A stretch of 64,000 bases of DNA from Dyadobacter sp. (GCF_017744695.1 NZ_JAGIAS010000005.1:372001-436000), one strand, 5' to 3'; shown: positions 44,166 to 53,825, counted from the first letter of the stretch. Translations and numbers: made by a program. Notes: generated from the sequence alone by a model not told the origin.

Positions 44166-44837
44166 ATGGATTCTAAAACACTGCACTTTCTCAGTCAATT
44201 AGCCGAAAACAATAACAGGGAGTGGTTTCAGGAAAACAAGAAACTTTACGAAGCCGCGAAAGCGGATATGGAAAAGCTCGTAGGGTACTTGCTCACGGAG
44301 GTAGGAAAGTTCGAAGACCTCGGAAATGTGCAAGTAAAAGATTGTATGCTGCGCATTTACCGGGATGTCCGGTTTTCGAAAAATAAGGATCCGTACAAAA
44401 AAAATCTGGCCGCGGGCATTGGTCCGGGTGGGAAGAGTTCTGGGAAAATCGACTACTACCTGCAAGTCCAGCCGGGCGATCAGACGTTCCTGGGCGGCGG
44501 GATGTGGGAGGTGACGACCGAACAGTTGGCGCGCTTCCGCCAGGAGATCGATTACAATGCGCATGAGCTGAAAGCGATCATCGGGGAAGAAGAGTTTCAT
44601 AGCTATTTCCCAGAAATTCATGGAGAAAGTCTGAAAACGGTGCCCAAGGGTTATTCCAAAGACCATCCGGAAATAGAGCTGCTGAAACGTAAACAGCTGT
44701 TCTTCATGCATCGCTACACCGATAAAGAGGTGGCTTCCAAAGACTTCGGTGACCGGGTTTTAAAAGGCATTCAATTGCTGAAACCCTTTACCGATTATAT
44801 GAATTATGTATTGTACGAAGAAGCGGAAGAACACTGA
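44166..44837 (+). CDS. DUF2461 domain protein
   Basis: Protein of 223 residues matching DUF2461 (TLHFLSQLAENNNREWFQENK at the start, then LRIYRDVRFSKNKDPYKKN and GGMWEVTTEQLARFRQEID). Function is unknown. It has no signal or membrane segment. It lies 29 bp upstream of dnaE on the same strand and could be cotranscribed with it. Confidence 0.88.
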   Translation: MDSKTLHFLSQLAENNNREWFQENKKLYEAAKADMEKLVGYLLTEVGKFEDLGNVQVKDCMLRIYRDVRFSKNKDPYKKNLAAGIGPGGKSSGKIDYYLQVQPGDQTFLGGGMWEVTTEQLARFRQEIDYNAHELKAIIGEEEFHSYFPEIHGESLKTVPKGYSKDHPEIELLKRKQLFFMHRYTDKEVASKDFGDRVLKGIQLLKPFTDYMNYVLYEEAEEH

Positions 44838-44866
44838 TTCGTCATCCCCATTACAACCCGTTAAAT

Positions 44867-47800
44867 ATGCAATTTTCACATTTGCACTGTCACACGCAGT
44901 TCTCACTGCTCGATGGTGCTGCCGATATTAAAAAGCTGTTCAAAAAGGCCAAGGAGGACAATATGCCGGCGGTAGCCATTACCGACCATGGTAATATGTT
45001 CGGCGTGTTCGAGTTTGTGGCCGAGGGAAACAAGCAGGGTATCAAGCCGATCGTCGGTTGCGAGTTTTATGTGGTGGAAGACCGGCACGTGCGGCAGTTT
45101 ACCAAAGACAAAAAAGACGTTCGTTTTCACCAGCTGCTTCTTGCCAAAGACGAGATCGGCTATAAAAATCTGGTGAAAATGTGCTCGCTGGGTTTTATCG
45201 AGGGGATGTATGGTAAATATCCGCGGATCGACAAGGAACTCATCGTGCAATACCATCAGGGCCTGATCGCCACCACGTGTTGTATTGGTGCGATGATCCC
45301 CAAGACAATTATCCGTCAGGGCGAAGAGGCGGCGGAAAAGGAGTTCCGGTGGTGGCTGGATTTGTTCGGCGATGATTTTTATGTGGAATTGCAGCGGCAT
45401 GATATTCGGGACCAGTACATTGTGAATGAGGTGCTGGTGAAATTTGCGCGGAAGTACAATGTGAAGATCATCTGCTCCAACGACTCGCATTATGTAGACC
45501 GCGACGACTGGAATGCACACGACATCTTGCTCTGTATCAACACAGGAGACAAGCAAAGCACCCCTTCCGCCAAAGATTTCGACGACGAAAAAGGTATCCC
45601 GAAAGGCTCCCGCTTTGCATTTTATAACGACCAGTTTTATTTCAAAAATACCAGCGAAATGCTGCAACTGTTCAACGACCTGCCCGAGTCGCTGGACAAT
45701 ACCAACGAGATTGTAGACAAAATCAAAACCCTCGATCTCCGGAAAGACATTCTGCTCCCCAACTTCCCGATCCCAGACGAATTCAAGACGCACACGTTGT
45801 CGGAAATGGTAGGGAAAAAGGAGCTTACGGCCGACGTTCTGAACCAATGGGAATACCTGAGGCACCTTACGTTCGAGGGGGCAAGGAAGAAATATGAAGT
45901 GGTAACGCCGGAAATCGAGGAGCGGCTCAACTTCGAGTTGCAAACGATCCGGAACATGGGTTTTCCGGGTTACTTCCTTATTGTAGCTGACTTTATCGAT
46001 GCAGGCCGCAAAATGGGCGTGTTCATTGGGCCGGGACGGGGTTCGGCGGCGGGTTCCGCCGTGGCCTATGCGATCGGGATCACAAATATCGACCCCGTTA
46101 AGTACGACCTCCTTTTTGAGCGTTTCCTCAACCCCGACCGTATCTCCATGCCCGATATCGATACCGACTTCGACGACGACGGCCGTCAGAAGGTGATCGA
46201 TTACGTGGTGAAAAAATATGGCTATAACCAGGTTGCGCAGATTGTAACGTATGGCACGATGGCTGCCAAATCGGCGATCAAGGACGTGGCGCGGGTAATG
46301 GACCTTCCATTGCCTGACGCGAACATGCTCGCGAAGCTCGTGCCTGACAAGCCAACTTACAACATGACGCTGAACCGCATTTTTACGGCGCCGTTGGAAG
46401 GAGAGGGCAGCCTCATGAAAAAGGAAGGCATTTCACCCGACGAATTAGAGAATGTGAAGCGAATGCGTGCTATTGCACTGGGCAACGATTTGCAGGCCAG
46501 TGTTTTGCAAGAGGCGCGCAGGCTCGAAGGTACCGTGCGGAACACTGGTATCCATGCGGCCGGTATCATCATTGCTCCGAGTGATTTGACCGAAATTATC
46601 CCGGTAAGTACGTCCAAAGACTCCGACTTTCTGATCACCCAGTACCAGGGCAAGATCATTGAGGACGCCGGCGTGATCAAGATGGACTTTTTGGGGCTTC
46701 GAAACCTTTCGATTATCAAGGAAGCCCTGCGGATGATCAAGAACAACCATGGGGTAGATATTGTAATAGATGACGTGCCGCTGGACGATCCCAAGGTTTT
46801 CGAACTATTCCAACGGGGAGAAACCAACGCGATATTCCAGTTCGAATCCGACGGGATGAAGAAGTACATGCGCGACCTCATCCCTGACCGTTTCGAGCAC
46901 TTGATCGCGATGAACGCATTGTACCGCCCGGGGCCGATTGCCTACATCCCGAACTTTATCCGCCGGAAAAACGGGCACGAAGAAGTAACGTACGATTTGC
47001 CTGAATTGGAAGAGTATCTGGCTGATACTTATGGTATTACGGTGTATCAGGAGCAGGTAATGCTTTTGTCGCAGAAGCTGGCCGGCTTTACGAAAGGTCA
47101 GGCGGATACGTTGCGGAAAGCGATGGGTAAAAAGCAGATCGAAACGCTGAACAAGCTCAAAGGCGATTTCATGAAAGGCGGTACCGAAAAGGGCCTGGAC
47201 GCGAAGAAGCTGGAAAAGATCTGGACCGACTGGGAAGCATTTGCGTCGTACGCATTTAACAAGTCCCACTCGACGTGTTATGCATTCGTGGCTTATCAAA
47301 CGGCTTATCTGAAAGCGCATTATCAGTCGGAATACATGGCGGCGGTATTGACCAGTTCGCTGGGCAGTATCGACAAGATTACCTTCTTTTTGGAAGAATG
47401 TAAAAACCTGGGTATTACCGTTTTAGGACCCGATATCAATGAATCGGAGCGCCAGTTTGGTGTGAACAAGAAAAGAGAAATCCGTTTTGGACTGGCAGGG
47501 GTGAAAGGAAGTGGCGACGCGGCGGTGGAATCGATCATCGAAGAACGTACCAACAATGGCCCGTTCAAAGACGTGTTCGATTTCATTACCAGGGTAAACC
47601 TTCGGACTGTCAATAAAAAGACATTGGAAAGTCTTGCATATGCAGGCGCATTCGACTGCTTCCCGGAATATCATCGGGCCCAGTATTTTGCTGTGGAAGC
47701 TGGCGAAACGGGTACTTTTATTGAAAAACTGATCCGCTACGCCAACAACTACCATGCCGAGAAATCATCGGCACAGGCTTCGCTGTTCGGTATGCTGGGC

Positions 47801-48517
47801 GATAGCGGTTCTACACTCGCCAAACCCAAAGCGGCAGAGGTGGGCGAATGGGACGACCTTGCGAAGCTGCGTTACGAGCAGGAAGTGGTAGGCTTCTACA
47901 TTTCAGGACACCCGCTGGATACTTTCCGCACCGAACTGGACAATTTTTGTACCTGTACGGTCGATAAGGTGCTCGAAATTCACGATGGAGAAAGAGCGCC
48001 ACGATATTACGGCAAGGATATCAATGTGGCGGGGATCGTCACGAGCGCGCAGGAAAGGATGTCGAAAAACGGCAGCCTTTTTATGATCTTCAAAATTGAA
48101 GATTACCAGGGCGCAATGGAAATGCTGATCGGTGGGGAGGATTATATCCGGTTCAAAAACTACCTGCAAACAGGCCAATTCCTGTATATCAAAGGCAAAG
48201 TTCAGAACCGCTGGAAGCAGGAAGATCAATTCGAATTCAAAATCTCGCAGATACAACTCCTGCCGGAGATCATGGAAAAAATGTGCCGGAAAATCAGGAT
48301 CAACCTCACGCTGGACCAGATCGACGCGCAGTTCATTCATGTGCTCAATGAAACCTTCGGAAGCTATCCCGGCGGCTGCCAGGTAAGTATGACTGTAAAG
48401 GACCCGGAGACGCACCTGGAGGTCGAAATGTTGTCGCGCGGTTACCGCGTAGCACCTAGTAATGAGCTGTTTAAGGTGCTACGGGGCTCCCTGGGTGTGA
48501 AATTCTTTTTAAACTGA
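44867..48517 (+). CDS. dnaE: DNA polymerase III subunit alpha
   Basis: Protein of 1216 residues. N-terminal PHP domain (HLHCHTQFSLLDG; about 1-210). Palm with catalytic Asp residues in PDIDTDFDDDGR near 427-438, after GPGRGSAAGS. Finger and tau-binding regions follow (FASYAFNKSHSTCYA). C-terminal OB-fold about 1040-1110. The replicative polymerase, length typical for Bacteroidota DnaE1. The frame is unbroken across 3.6 kb. Confidence 0.97.
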   Translation: MQFSHLHCHTQFSLLDGAADIKKLFKKAKEDNMPAVAITDHGNMFGVFEFVAEGNKQGIKPIVGCEFYVVEDRHVRQFTKDKKDVRFHQLLLAKDEIGYKNLVKMCSLGFIEGMYGKYPRIDKELIVQYHQGLIATTCCIGAMIPKTIIRQGEEAAEKEFRWWLDLFGDDFYVELQRHDIRDQYIVNEVLVKFARKYNVKIICSNDSHYVDRDDWNAHDILLCINTGDKQSTPSAKDFDDEKGIPKGSRFAFYNDQFYFKNTSEMLQLFNDLPESLDNTNEIVDKIKTLDLRKDILLPNFPIPDEFKTHTLSEMVGKKELTADVLNQWEYLRHLTFEGARKKYEVVTPEIEERLNFELQTIRNMGFPGYFLIVADFIDAGRKMGVFIGPGRGSAAGSAVAYAIGITNIDPVKYDLLFERFLNPDRISMPDIDTDFDDDGRQKVIDYVVKKYGYNQVAQIVTYGTMAAKSAIKDVARVMDLPLPDANMLAKLVPDKPTYNMTLNRIFTAPLEGEGSLMKKEGISPDELENVKRMRAIALGNDLQASVLQEARRLEGTVRNTGIHAAGIIIAPSDLTEIIPVSTSKDSDFLITQYQGKIIEDAGVIKMDFLGLRNLSIIKEALRMIKNNHGVDIVIDDVPLDDPKVFELFQRGETNAIFQFESDGMKKYMRDLIPDRFEHLIAMNALYRPGPIAYIPNFIRRKNGHEEVTYDLPELEEYLADTYGITVYQEQVMLLSQKLAGFTKGQADTLRKAMGKKQIETLNKLKGDFMKGGTEKGLDAKKLEKIWTDWEAFASYAFNKSHSTCYAFVAYQTAYLKAHYQSEYMAAVLTSSLGSIDKITFFLEECKNLGITVLGPDINESERQFGVNKKREIRFGLAGVKGSGDAAVESIIEERTNNGPFKDVFDFITRVNLRTVNKKTLESLAYAGAFDCFPEYHRAQYFAVEAGETGTFIEKLIRYANNYHAEKSSAQASLFGMLGDSGSTLAKPKAAEVGEWDDLAKLRYEQEVVGFYISGHPLDTFRTELDNFCTCTVDKVLEIHDGERAPRYYGKDINVAGIVTSAQERMSKNGSLFMIFKIEDYQGAMEMLIGGEDYIRFKNYLQTGQFLYIKGKVQNRWKQEDQFEFKISQIQLLPEIMEKMCRKIRINLTLDQIDAQFIHVLNETFGSYPGGCQVSMTVKDPETHLEVEMLSRGYRVAPSNELFKVLRGSLGVKFFLN

Positions 48518-48531
48518 TTTGTATTGAATTA

Positions 48532-48565
48532 AATAAGGAACTTTTAAATACTAATATTCCTTATT
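48532..48565. terminator. Hairpin between dnaE and trxA
   Basis: AATAAGGAA (48532-48540) pairs with TTCCTTATT (48557-48565) across a 16-base loop. AT-rich and without a T run, so only a possible terminator or leader structure in the 85-bp gap. Confidence 0.35.
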
Positions 48566-48602
48566 AACCCAGATTGATAAATAACATTTAGACACTTAAA
48601 AC

Positions 48603-48935
48603 ATGGGAAAAGCACTTGAAATTACCGATAGCACCTTCGACGAACTAATCCAGGGCGATAAGCCAGTACTGGTTGACTTCTGGGCTGAGTGGTGTGGGCC
48701 TTGTAAAATGATCGGTCCGGTTGTAGAGCAACTCGCCGGTGAATACGATGGCAAAGCAGTTATCGGTAAAATGGATGTGGATATGAACTCTTCGGTACCT
48801 GCAAAATTCGGTATCCGTAGTATCCCTACGCTGATGATCTTCAAAGGCGGCCAGTTGGTAGATAAAGTAGTAGGCGTTGTTCCAAAAACAACCCTTGAAG
48901 ATAAATTGAATGCACAGATCGAAGCGACCGTTTGA
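48603..48935 (+). CDS. trxA: Thioredoxin
   Basis: Protein of 110 residues with the redox site WCGPC (Cys31, Cys34), LVDFWAEW before it and the cis-Pro region IRSIPTLMIF. A general cytoplasmic disulfide reductant. It lies downstream of dnaE with its own leader and terminator. Confidence 0.97.
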   Translation: MGKALEITDSTFDELIQGDKPVLVDFWAEWCGPCKMIGPVVEQLAGEYDGKAVIGKMDVDMNSSVPAKFGIRSIPTLMIFKGGQLVDKVVGVVPKTTLEDKLNAQIEATV

Positions 48936-48960
48936 TAATTGCTGATTTGTGAAAGAGTTA

Positions 48961-48985
48961 AAAGCCCCGGTGACGGGGCTTTCTT
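48961..48985 (+). terminator. Terminator of trxA
   Basis: Stem AAAGCCCCG (48961-48969) with CGGGGCTTT (48974-48982), 4-base loop, then a T-rich tail. It lies 25 bp past the stop. Confidence 0.9.
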
Positions 48986-48996
48986 GTTTGTACACC

Positions 48997-49027
48997 TTTG
49001 TGAAAGGTATATAATTATCTACCTTTA
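48997..49027 (+). promoter_or_regulatory. Promoter of the hicAB module
   Basis: TTTG at 48997-49000, 19 bases, then TACCTTTA at 49020-49027. One mismatch to TAnnTTTG with ideal spacing. The start codon lies 17 bp downstream. Confidence 0.6.
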
Positions 49028-49044
49028 ATCACTATATTCACACT

Positions 49045-49227
49045 ATGAAATACTCGGAATTTCATCGCATTATCCGGCGTAACGGATGGATTCTTTCTCG
49101 GACGCGAGGCAGTCACTATATGTACACGAAAGGCCGCGTAACCTATTGCGTGCCCTACCATTCTTCTAAGGAAATGAATGAAGGTTTGAGAAAGAGAATT
49201 ATTAAGGAAATGAACTTGATCATCTAA
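49045..49227 (+). CDS. hicA: HicA-family toxin
   Basis: Protein of 60 residues of the HicA dsRBD-like fold: YSEFHRIIRRNGWILSRTRGSHYMY with the catalytic His in GSHY, and a basic C-terminus. Predicted mRNA interferase that cleaves independently of the ribosome. The hicB gene follows 7 bp downstream, the usual order. Confidence 0.88.
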   Translation: MKYSEFHRIIRRNGWILSRTRGSHYMYTKGRVTYCVPYHSSKEMNEGLRKRIIKEMNLII

Positions 49228-49234
49228 TAGAGCT

Positions 49235-49630
49235 ATGAAAAGAATCAGGATATTGATCGAAAGGGGGAAAGACGGGTATAGTGCTTATGCCGAGAACGTC
49301 AAAAAAATTTATGGGATCGGAGATACTGTGCAGGATGTCAAAAAGAATGTCTTTGAATGCATTGAAATCGTCAAGTCATTTGATGATAAGAACGTGCCGG
49401 CAGCATTGAAAGGGGAGTATGAGATCGTCTGGAAATTTGATGTGGAGAGTCTTTTGGAATATTACAAAGGCATTTTCAGCCAAACAGGTATTGCCCGGTT
49501 AACTGGCATAAATGAAAAGCAACTGAACCATTATGCTTCGGGGTTGAAAAAGCCACGTCCCGCGCAGGCGAAGAAGATCGAGAATGCATTGCACAAATTA
49601 GGCAGCGATCTTCTGGCGATAGAATTGTGA
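49235..49630 (+). CDS. hicB: HicB-family antitoxin with helix-turn-helix
   Basis: Protein of 131 residues. The N-terminal RNase H-like HicB domain (IERGKDGYSAYAENVKKIYGIGDTVQDV; about 1-70) precedes a C-terminal XRE-like helix-turn-helix (GIARLTGINEKQLNHYASGLKKPRPAQAKKIENALHKLG). It neutralises HicA and probably represses the hicAB promoter. The stop sits inside a 35-base hairpin. Confidence 0.85.
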   Translation: MKRIRILIERGKDGYSAYAENVKKIYGIGDTVQDVKKNVFECIEIVKSFDDKNVPAALKGEYEIVWKFDVESLLEYYKGIFSQTGIARLTGINEKQLNHYASGLKKPRPAQAKKIENALHKLGSDLLAIEL

Positions 49631-49656
49631 TTGCAGAAATCCTGCAATCACAATTC
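49622..49656. terminator. Perfect hairpin between hicB and the epimerase gene
   Basis: GAATTGTGATTGCAG (49622-49636), AAATC loop, CTGCAATCACAATTC (49642-49656): 15 base pairs without mismatch. It includes the hicB stop codon and ends 5 bp before the convergent epimerase stop. A likely bidirectional transcript end, though there is no T run. Confidence 0.7.
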
Positions 49657-49661
49657 ACCAG

Positions 49662-50540
49662 CTATTCATTAATCTCGATCGCAAAACCAGCCTCGAAAAT
49701 CTCACCCGCTGCCAGTTTCAAAATCCCTTCTTTCGTTTCGAAATTCTGGTCAGAATCGGCGCTGTCGGCGATGCCCAGCCAGGGCTCGATGCAAACGAAA
49801 TGACCGCCAGGCTTGGCCCAGATGCCCAGGTAGGGGAAATCTTTGTAGTAAACCGTGACCACCTGCCCGGATTTGGTACTTCTCAGACTTACCTGTTTGG
49901 AAATCAGATGTTTGAATATCAATGCATCGTTGTCAAACAGATGGCTGTTCAGATGTAACACATTGGTGTGTTCGAGTACGGGTTTGGTCGTGTTGCCTAC
50001 GAGCCCGTTCTTTTCGAGTAGCCAGGTCGAATCGTTTTCAATGGCTTCAAATTCGAGATAGTAATCCTCATATACCTCATTCTCGTGCAAGGGACATTTG
50101 AATGCAGGGTGACCACCGAGCGAGAACAGCATTTCGGAACTTCCGTGGTTGATGACCTTGTGATCGATAACCACCTTTTTACCGTCCAGCCGGTAAGTGA
50201 CCTGGAATTCAAATTGGAATGGATAAATAGCAAGCGTCTCCTTGCTGTATTTGAGCGTAAATGTAAGACTGTCGGTTGTTTGGTTTGTCAGCTTTACATT
50301 TGCGTTGTTGCGAACCATCCCGTGCCTCGGCACCGCATATTCGCCGCCATTATATTTCACAAAGCCATTCTTGATCGCGCCGATTACCGGAAAGAGCACC
50401 GGAGCATAGCTGCCCCACAGGGCCGGGTCGGCGTTCCAGAGAAAATCTTTACCCGTAACGGTCGACTGGATCTGGCATAGCTCGGCACCCGTTTCCTGTA
50501 CCGAGATCTTTAAATGGTCATTTTGAATGGAATAGTTCAT
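49662..50540 (-). CDS. Aldose 1-epimerase (galactose mutarotase)-like protein
   Basis: Starting at ATG 50540 (MNYSIQNDHLKISVQETGAELCQ) gives 292 residues. LacX-type epimerase fold: LWGSYAPVLFPVIGAIKNG, HGMVRNNANV, HPAFKCPLHE. It interconverts sugar anomers, or acts on another sugar-like substrate. Last gene of the amidoligase cluster, 5 bp after the aminotransferase gene. Confidence 0.85.
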   Translation of the reverse strand: MNYSIQNDHLKISVQETGAELCQIQSTVTGKDFLWNADPALWGSYAPVLFPVIGAIKNGFVKYNGGEYAVPRHGMVRNNANVKLTNQTTDSLTFTLKYSKETLAIYPFQFEFQVTYRLDGKKVVIDHKVINHGSSEMLFSLGGHPAFKCPLHENEVYEDYYLEFEAIENDSTWLLEKNGLVGNTTKPVLEHTNVLHLNSHLFDNDALIFKHLISKQVSLRSTKSGQVVTVYYKDFPYLGIWAKPGGHFVCIEPWLGIADSADSDQNFETKEGILKLAAGEIFEAGFAIEINE

Positions 50541-50545
50541 ATCGT

Positions 50546-51757
50546 TCAAGAATTCAGGACTTTGAGAATAACGGCACAGGCCTCGCGGATCTGCTCTTCG
50601 GTAATGGTCAGCGGCGGCGCAATGCGCATGGAATTGTCGCAAAACAGGAACCAGTCGGTCACGACACCAAGCTCAATGCATCGATCGATCGTCACTTTCA
50701 GCTTATCGAACGATTCCATTTCCGCCGCAAGCATAAGGCCCTTTCCGCGGATTTCCTTGATTTCTGGATGAATTAACAGTGATTTAAACAATTCACCTTT
50801 CGTAATGGCTGCCTCGGAAAGACGTTCATCGATCGTCACCCGCAATGCCGCCAGAGAGGCTGCGCAACTCACGGGATGCCCGCCAAATGTCGTAATGTGG
50901 CCTAGTATTGGATTCGTTTTGAGCACCTTCATGATCTGCTGCGAAGCCATGAAAGCGCCGATCGGCATACCGCCCCCCATTCCTTTGGCACTCAATAAAA
51001 TATCCGGATAAATACCGTACTGCTCGAATGCCCAGAAGCTCCCGGTGCGGCCGAAGCCTGTTTGAATTTCATCCAAAATGAGCAATGTGCCGGTTTTGGT
51101 GCATTTTTCACGCAATGCAGCCAGATAGCCTGCCTCGGGCACACGCACACCTGACTCACCACCGATCACCTCGATGATCACCGCCGCTGTTTGCTCTGTA
51201 ATTTTTTCAAGATCAGGTGAATAACCGTGCTGAATATGCCTCACGCCCGGCAGCAGCGGACGAAAATTCCGTTTGAAAAATTCCGCACCCGCAAGGCTCA
51301 ATGCGCCCTGCGTGGCACCGTGGTAGGCATTATAGCAGGAAATGAACTCGCGCCGTTTCGTGAAACGCTTGGCCAGTTTCATTGCACCTTCCACGGCCTC
51401 TGTACCTGAGTTGGTGAAATAGACGTTGTCGATCAAGCCGAAAGGCGAGGGGGAGGAAGCTTTAAGATCCAGCGTACCGGCCAATGCCTTCGCCAGTTGC
51501 ACCTGCGCGCTCTGTACGTACTCGCCATACACGAGCAGGTGCATGTGCTTATCGAGTTGCGCGTGAATGGCTTCGAGTACCTTCGGATGCCGGTGGCCGA
51601 CGTTGCTGACGCCTATGCCGGAAATCAGGTCCATATACGACTTGCCGTCCGGACCGTACATATAAACACCCCCGGCCTTCTCTATTTCAAGGGCAAGCGG
51701 GAAATCGGAAGTTTGCGCCAGATGATCGAAAAAGTGCTGGCGATGTGAAATATGCAT
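50546..51757 (-). CDS. Class III PLP-dependent aminotransferase
   Basis: ATG 51757 (MHISHRQHFFDHLAQT) gives 403 residues. Fold-type I aminotransferase: YFTNSGTEAVEGAMKLAKRFT, SCYNAYHGATQGALSL, LILDEIQTGFGRTG, and the PLP lysine in LLSAKGMGGGMPIGAF. Related to ornithine, acetylornithine and 4-aminobutyrate aminotransferases; the donor is unknown. One base separates it from the ATP-grasp-like gene, so it is part of that transcript. Confidence 0.9.
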   Translation of the reverse strand: MHISHRQHFFDHLAQTSDFPLALEIEKAGGVYMYGPDGKSYMDLISGIGVSNVGHRHPKVLEAIHAQLDKHMHLLVYGEYVQSAQVQLAKALAGTLDLKASSPSPFGLIDNVYFTNSGTEAVEGAMKLAKRFTKRREFISCYNAYHGATQGALSLAGAEFFKRNFRPLLPGVRHIQHGYSPDLEKITEQTAAVIIEVIGGESGVRVPEAGYLAALREKCTKTGTLLILDEIQTGFGRTGSFWAFEQYGIYPDILLSAKGMGGGMPIGAFMASQQIMKVLKTNPILGHITTFGGHPVSCAASLAALRVTIDERLSEAAITKGELFKSLLIHPEIKEIRGKGLMLAAEMESFDKLKVTIDRCIELGVVTDWFLFCDNSMRIAPPLTITEEQIREACAVILKVLNS

Positions 51758-51758
51758 T

Positions 51759-52952
51759 CTAATGTTCAAAAAAACTGGCACTGCCGCCTACCCACGTGAA
51801 ATCCTTGTTGTACCGGACGCCGATCATTTCCCCCCGGCTTAACCGACTGAGACTGATCAGCAGTTCGGGCTTTTCCGCACTATCTGGCCAGCCGTACATC
51901 ATGCGGATTTCGCATTTCACAAGACCATCGGGCGCCTGGATCACGGGTTCGTAGGCAACTTTTCGCTGCAATATATAATTTTCCGGGTCGGCGATGGCTC
52001 CCAGATCCGCATTTGTGAGATGTAATTGTACCCCCGAGCCCGCGAACGAGAACAGCGGTTTTAATACATAATTTTGGAGATCCGATGGGAAACTACCCTG
52101 GTATTCGCTTAGAAAACGTGTTTCGGGCACAAATTCGCCGTTCAAAAAGGGCATCGCAAACTTGCTGATCCTGAAAAACCAGTTAGGATGTCCTACCCAT
52201 TGCACGTCGACGTCGTCGGTGAAATGGTAGCTGGTTTGTAGGTCGGGATAGTTGAACAGGTCGTCGAAAATCAGGCGGTTGTAAATGCGTCTGACCCGTA
52301 TTTTCCTGCCGTCGCTTTCGTAGTACAATCGCCTGCCTTCGCGGATCAGCTTGGTATAACAAATGGCTTTGATACCCAGCATTTGCTCTGTTACCGCAAA
52401 ATCGATCCGCGTCTTCTGTTTTTCGGGGAAGATTTCAAGCAGAATCACATGCTCCGGTTGCTCATCGCCGAGGATCAATGCTTTTAATTTGGCTACATAT
52501 TCATCCAGAGAATTTGCCCCAAACAGATACCCCAGATTGGGCCGCACATCAAAAAACTTCCTGAAACTTTCGGACAGGAAAGCCTGGTAGCCAAAAATGG
52601 ACGGGAAGCCCTGTAACTCGATGAGCTGCGGTACGAGCTCGCCGGCGGCATTCCGACAAATGGCGTAATCGATAGCCAGGAAGGACGTATGCGCGTTTTC
52701 GCCGGGGACGAACTGGTTCGACGGCACAGCGCGGTCGGTTTTTGCCCGAAAATCGGGTGATTGCAGCGTGCCGATAATCTCATCCGAAGCCCGCAGGATT
52801 TTCTCCGTTAGATCTTTGGGTACAAAAACGGGTGTTTCAGCCACCCTGAAATCCAGTTGACCGGGAAACGCAGAACTGATGGATTCAACGAATTCCTCGT
52901 ATTTTTTCTCCGTGAAGGAGCTGTTGAACGCTTCCCGGGCTTGCTTATGCAT
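51759..52952 (-). CDS. ATP-grasp-like amide ligase, possibly circularly permuted
   Basis: Protein of 397 residues, not clearly named in any family I know. The C-terminal part has ATP-grasp-like elements (YVLKPLFSFAGSGVQLHL, ILQRKVAYEPVI, CEIRMMYGW), and the order resembles glutathionylspermidine-synthase-type permuted ATP-grasps. The N-terminal region is helical. Likely ligates an amino compound to a carboxylate. It overlaps the amidotransferase gene by 8 bp, so they may work as one complex. Confidence 0.65.
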   Translation of the reverse strand: MHKQAREAFNSSFTEKKYEEFVESISSAFPGQLDFRVAETPVFVPKDLTEKILRASDEIIGTLQSPDFRAKTDRAVPSNQFVPGENAHTSFLAIDYAICRNAAGELVPQLIELQGFPSIFGYQAFLSESFRKFFDVRPNLGYLFGANSLDEYVAKLKALILGDEQPEHVILLEIFPEKQKTRIDFAVTEQMLGIKAICYTKLIREGRRLYYESDGRKIRVRRIYNRLIFDDLFNYPDLQTSYHFTDDVDVQWVGHPNWFFRISKFAMPFLNGEFVPETRFLSEYQGSFPSDLQNYVLKPLFSFAGSGVQLHLTNADLGAIADPENYILQRKVAYEPVIQAPDGLVKCEIRMMYGWPDSAEKPELLISLSRLSRGEMIGVRYNKDFTWVGGSASFFEH

Positions 52953-53787
52953 AGGCTGGCTGGAACGTTTTATTGAATGCGTTTTTGAGAAATGTAGGGA
53001 TGATGACAGCCTCGGTCATCGAAATTTTGTCGGGATCGTTCAAATGCTCGATCATGTCGTTGTACTTCTGCTCGCCGTGGGCTTTGATAATTGCCTCTTT
53101 TTTATCTTCCTTCAAAAAGTAACGGAGCATTCCTTCGGCATCGGCCTCCGGGTGAAATTGCGTCCCAACGATCTCGTTGGAAAAGCGGATCGCCATTACC
53201 GCACGTTCGAGTGGCACGTGCGGGCGGATTTTTTCAAGACAAAGCAGCCTGGCGCCCAATGCATCGAATGCAAACTGATTCGGCTGGGTAACCTGAAAAT
53301 CGCGCGAATCGACGATCCAGAAAGGGTCGGTCAGCGCATTCAGGAGCGGATCTTTCCGGCCGGAGGAAGTTTTATGTACCGGAAATGTGCCAAACGAAGT
53401 CTTGCGTCGCTTGCTCACAGCGGCCAGTTCCCAATGGATGCAGGCCATTTGAAACGAATGGCAGATCAGGAACAGGTGCTTTTTAATACGGTTTTGTCGC
53501 TTCGCATTGTAGGCCAGTATTTTATTCAAAAAACCAAAGAATTTCTTTTCCCAAGGCTCGCCAACCGGCGCAGGATTGCCCGGCCCGCCGGTAGAAACAT
53601 ACGCATCGAAGTCCATTCCCGGTACTTCGAGCTTTTGTCTTACATCAAAAACAGTGAATTCAACGGGCACGCTTTCCTGTTCTCCGAACGCGGCGATAAT
53701 CTTTTTGATGCACCGCATTCCTTCGTTGGGGTGTCCGTTGTACATGTCCAGGATCGCGATCCGGAAATGCTTTTCATGAGTGGTCAT
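52945..53787 (-). CDS. Class I glutamine amidotransferase-like protein
   Basis: Protein of 280 residues with the class I triad: Cys109 (LICHSFQM), His212 and Glu214 (TQFHPEAD). The elbow reads ICHSFQ rather than the more usual GxCxGxQ. It probably hydrolyses Gln, or cleaves a gamma-glutamyl amide. It sits at the head of the four-gene sub-operon. Confidence 0.82.
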   Translation of the reverse strand: MTTHEKHFRIAILDMYNGHPNEGMRCIKKIIAAFGEQESVPVEFTVFDVRQKLEVPGMDFDAYVSTGGPGNPAPVGEPWEKKFFGFLNKILAYNAKRQNRIKKHLFLICHSFQMACIHWELAAVSKRRKTSFGTFPVHKTSSGRKDPLLNALTDPFWIVDSRDFQVTQPNQFAFDALGARLLCLEKIRPHVPLERAVMAIRFSNEIVGTQFHPEADAEGMLRYFLKEDKKEAIIKAHGEQKYNDMIEHLNDPDKISMTEAVIIPTFLKNAFNKTFQPAYA

Positions 53788-53825
53788 TTTAGTCGGTAGC
53801 CGGCTCGTGTCAGTGAAACCGGCCT

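Noticed and set aside
44903..45943. Long antisense open frame opposite dnaE (346 codons)
   Set aside because: Lies wholly inside an intact, strongly conserved gene; composition follows the opposite strand's codon pattern and shows no family motif.
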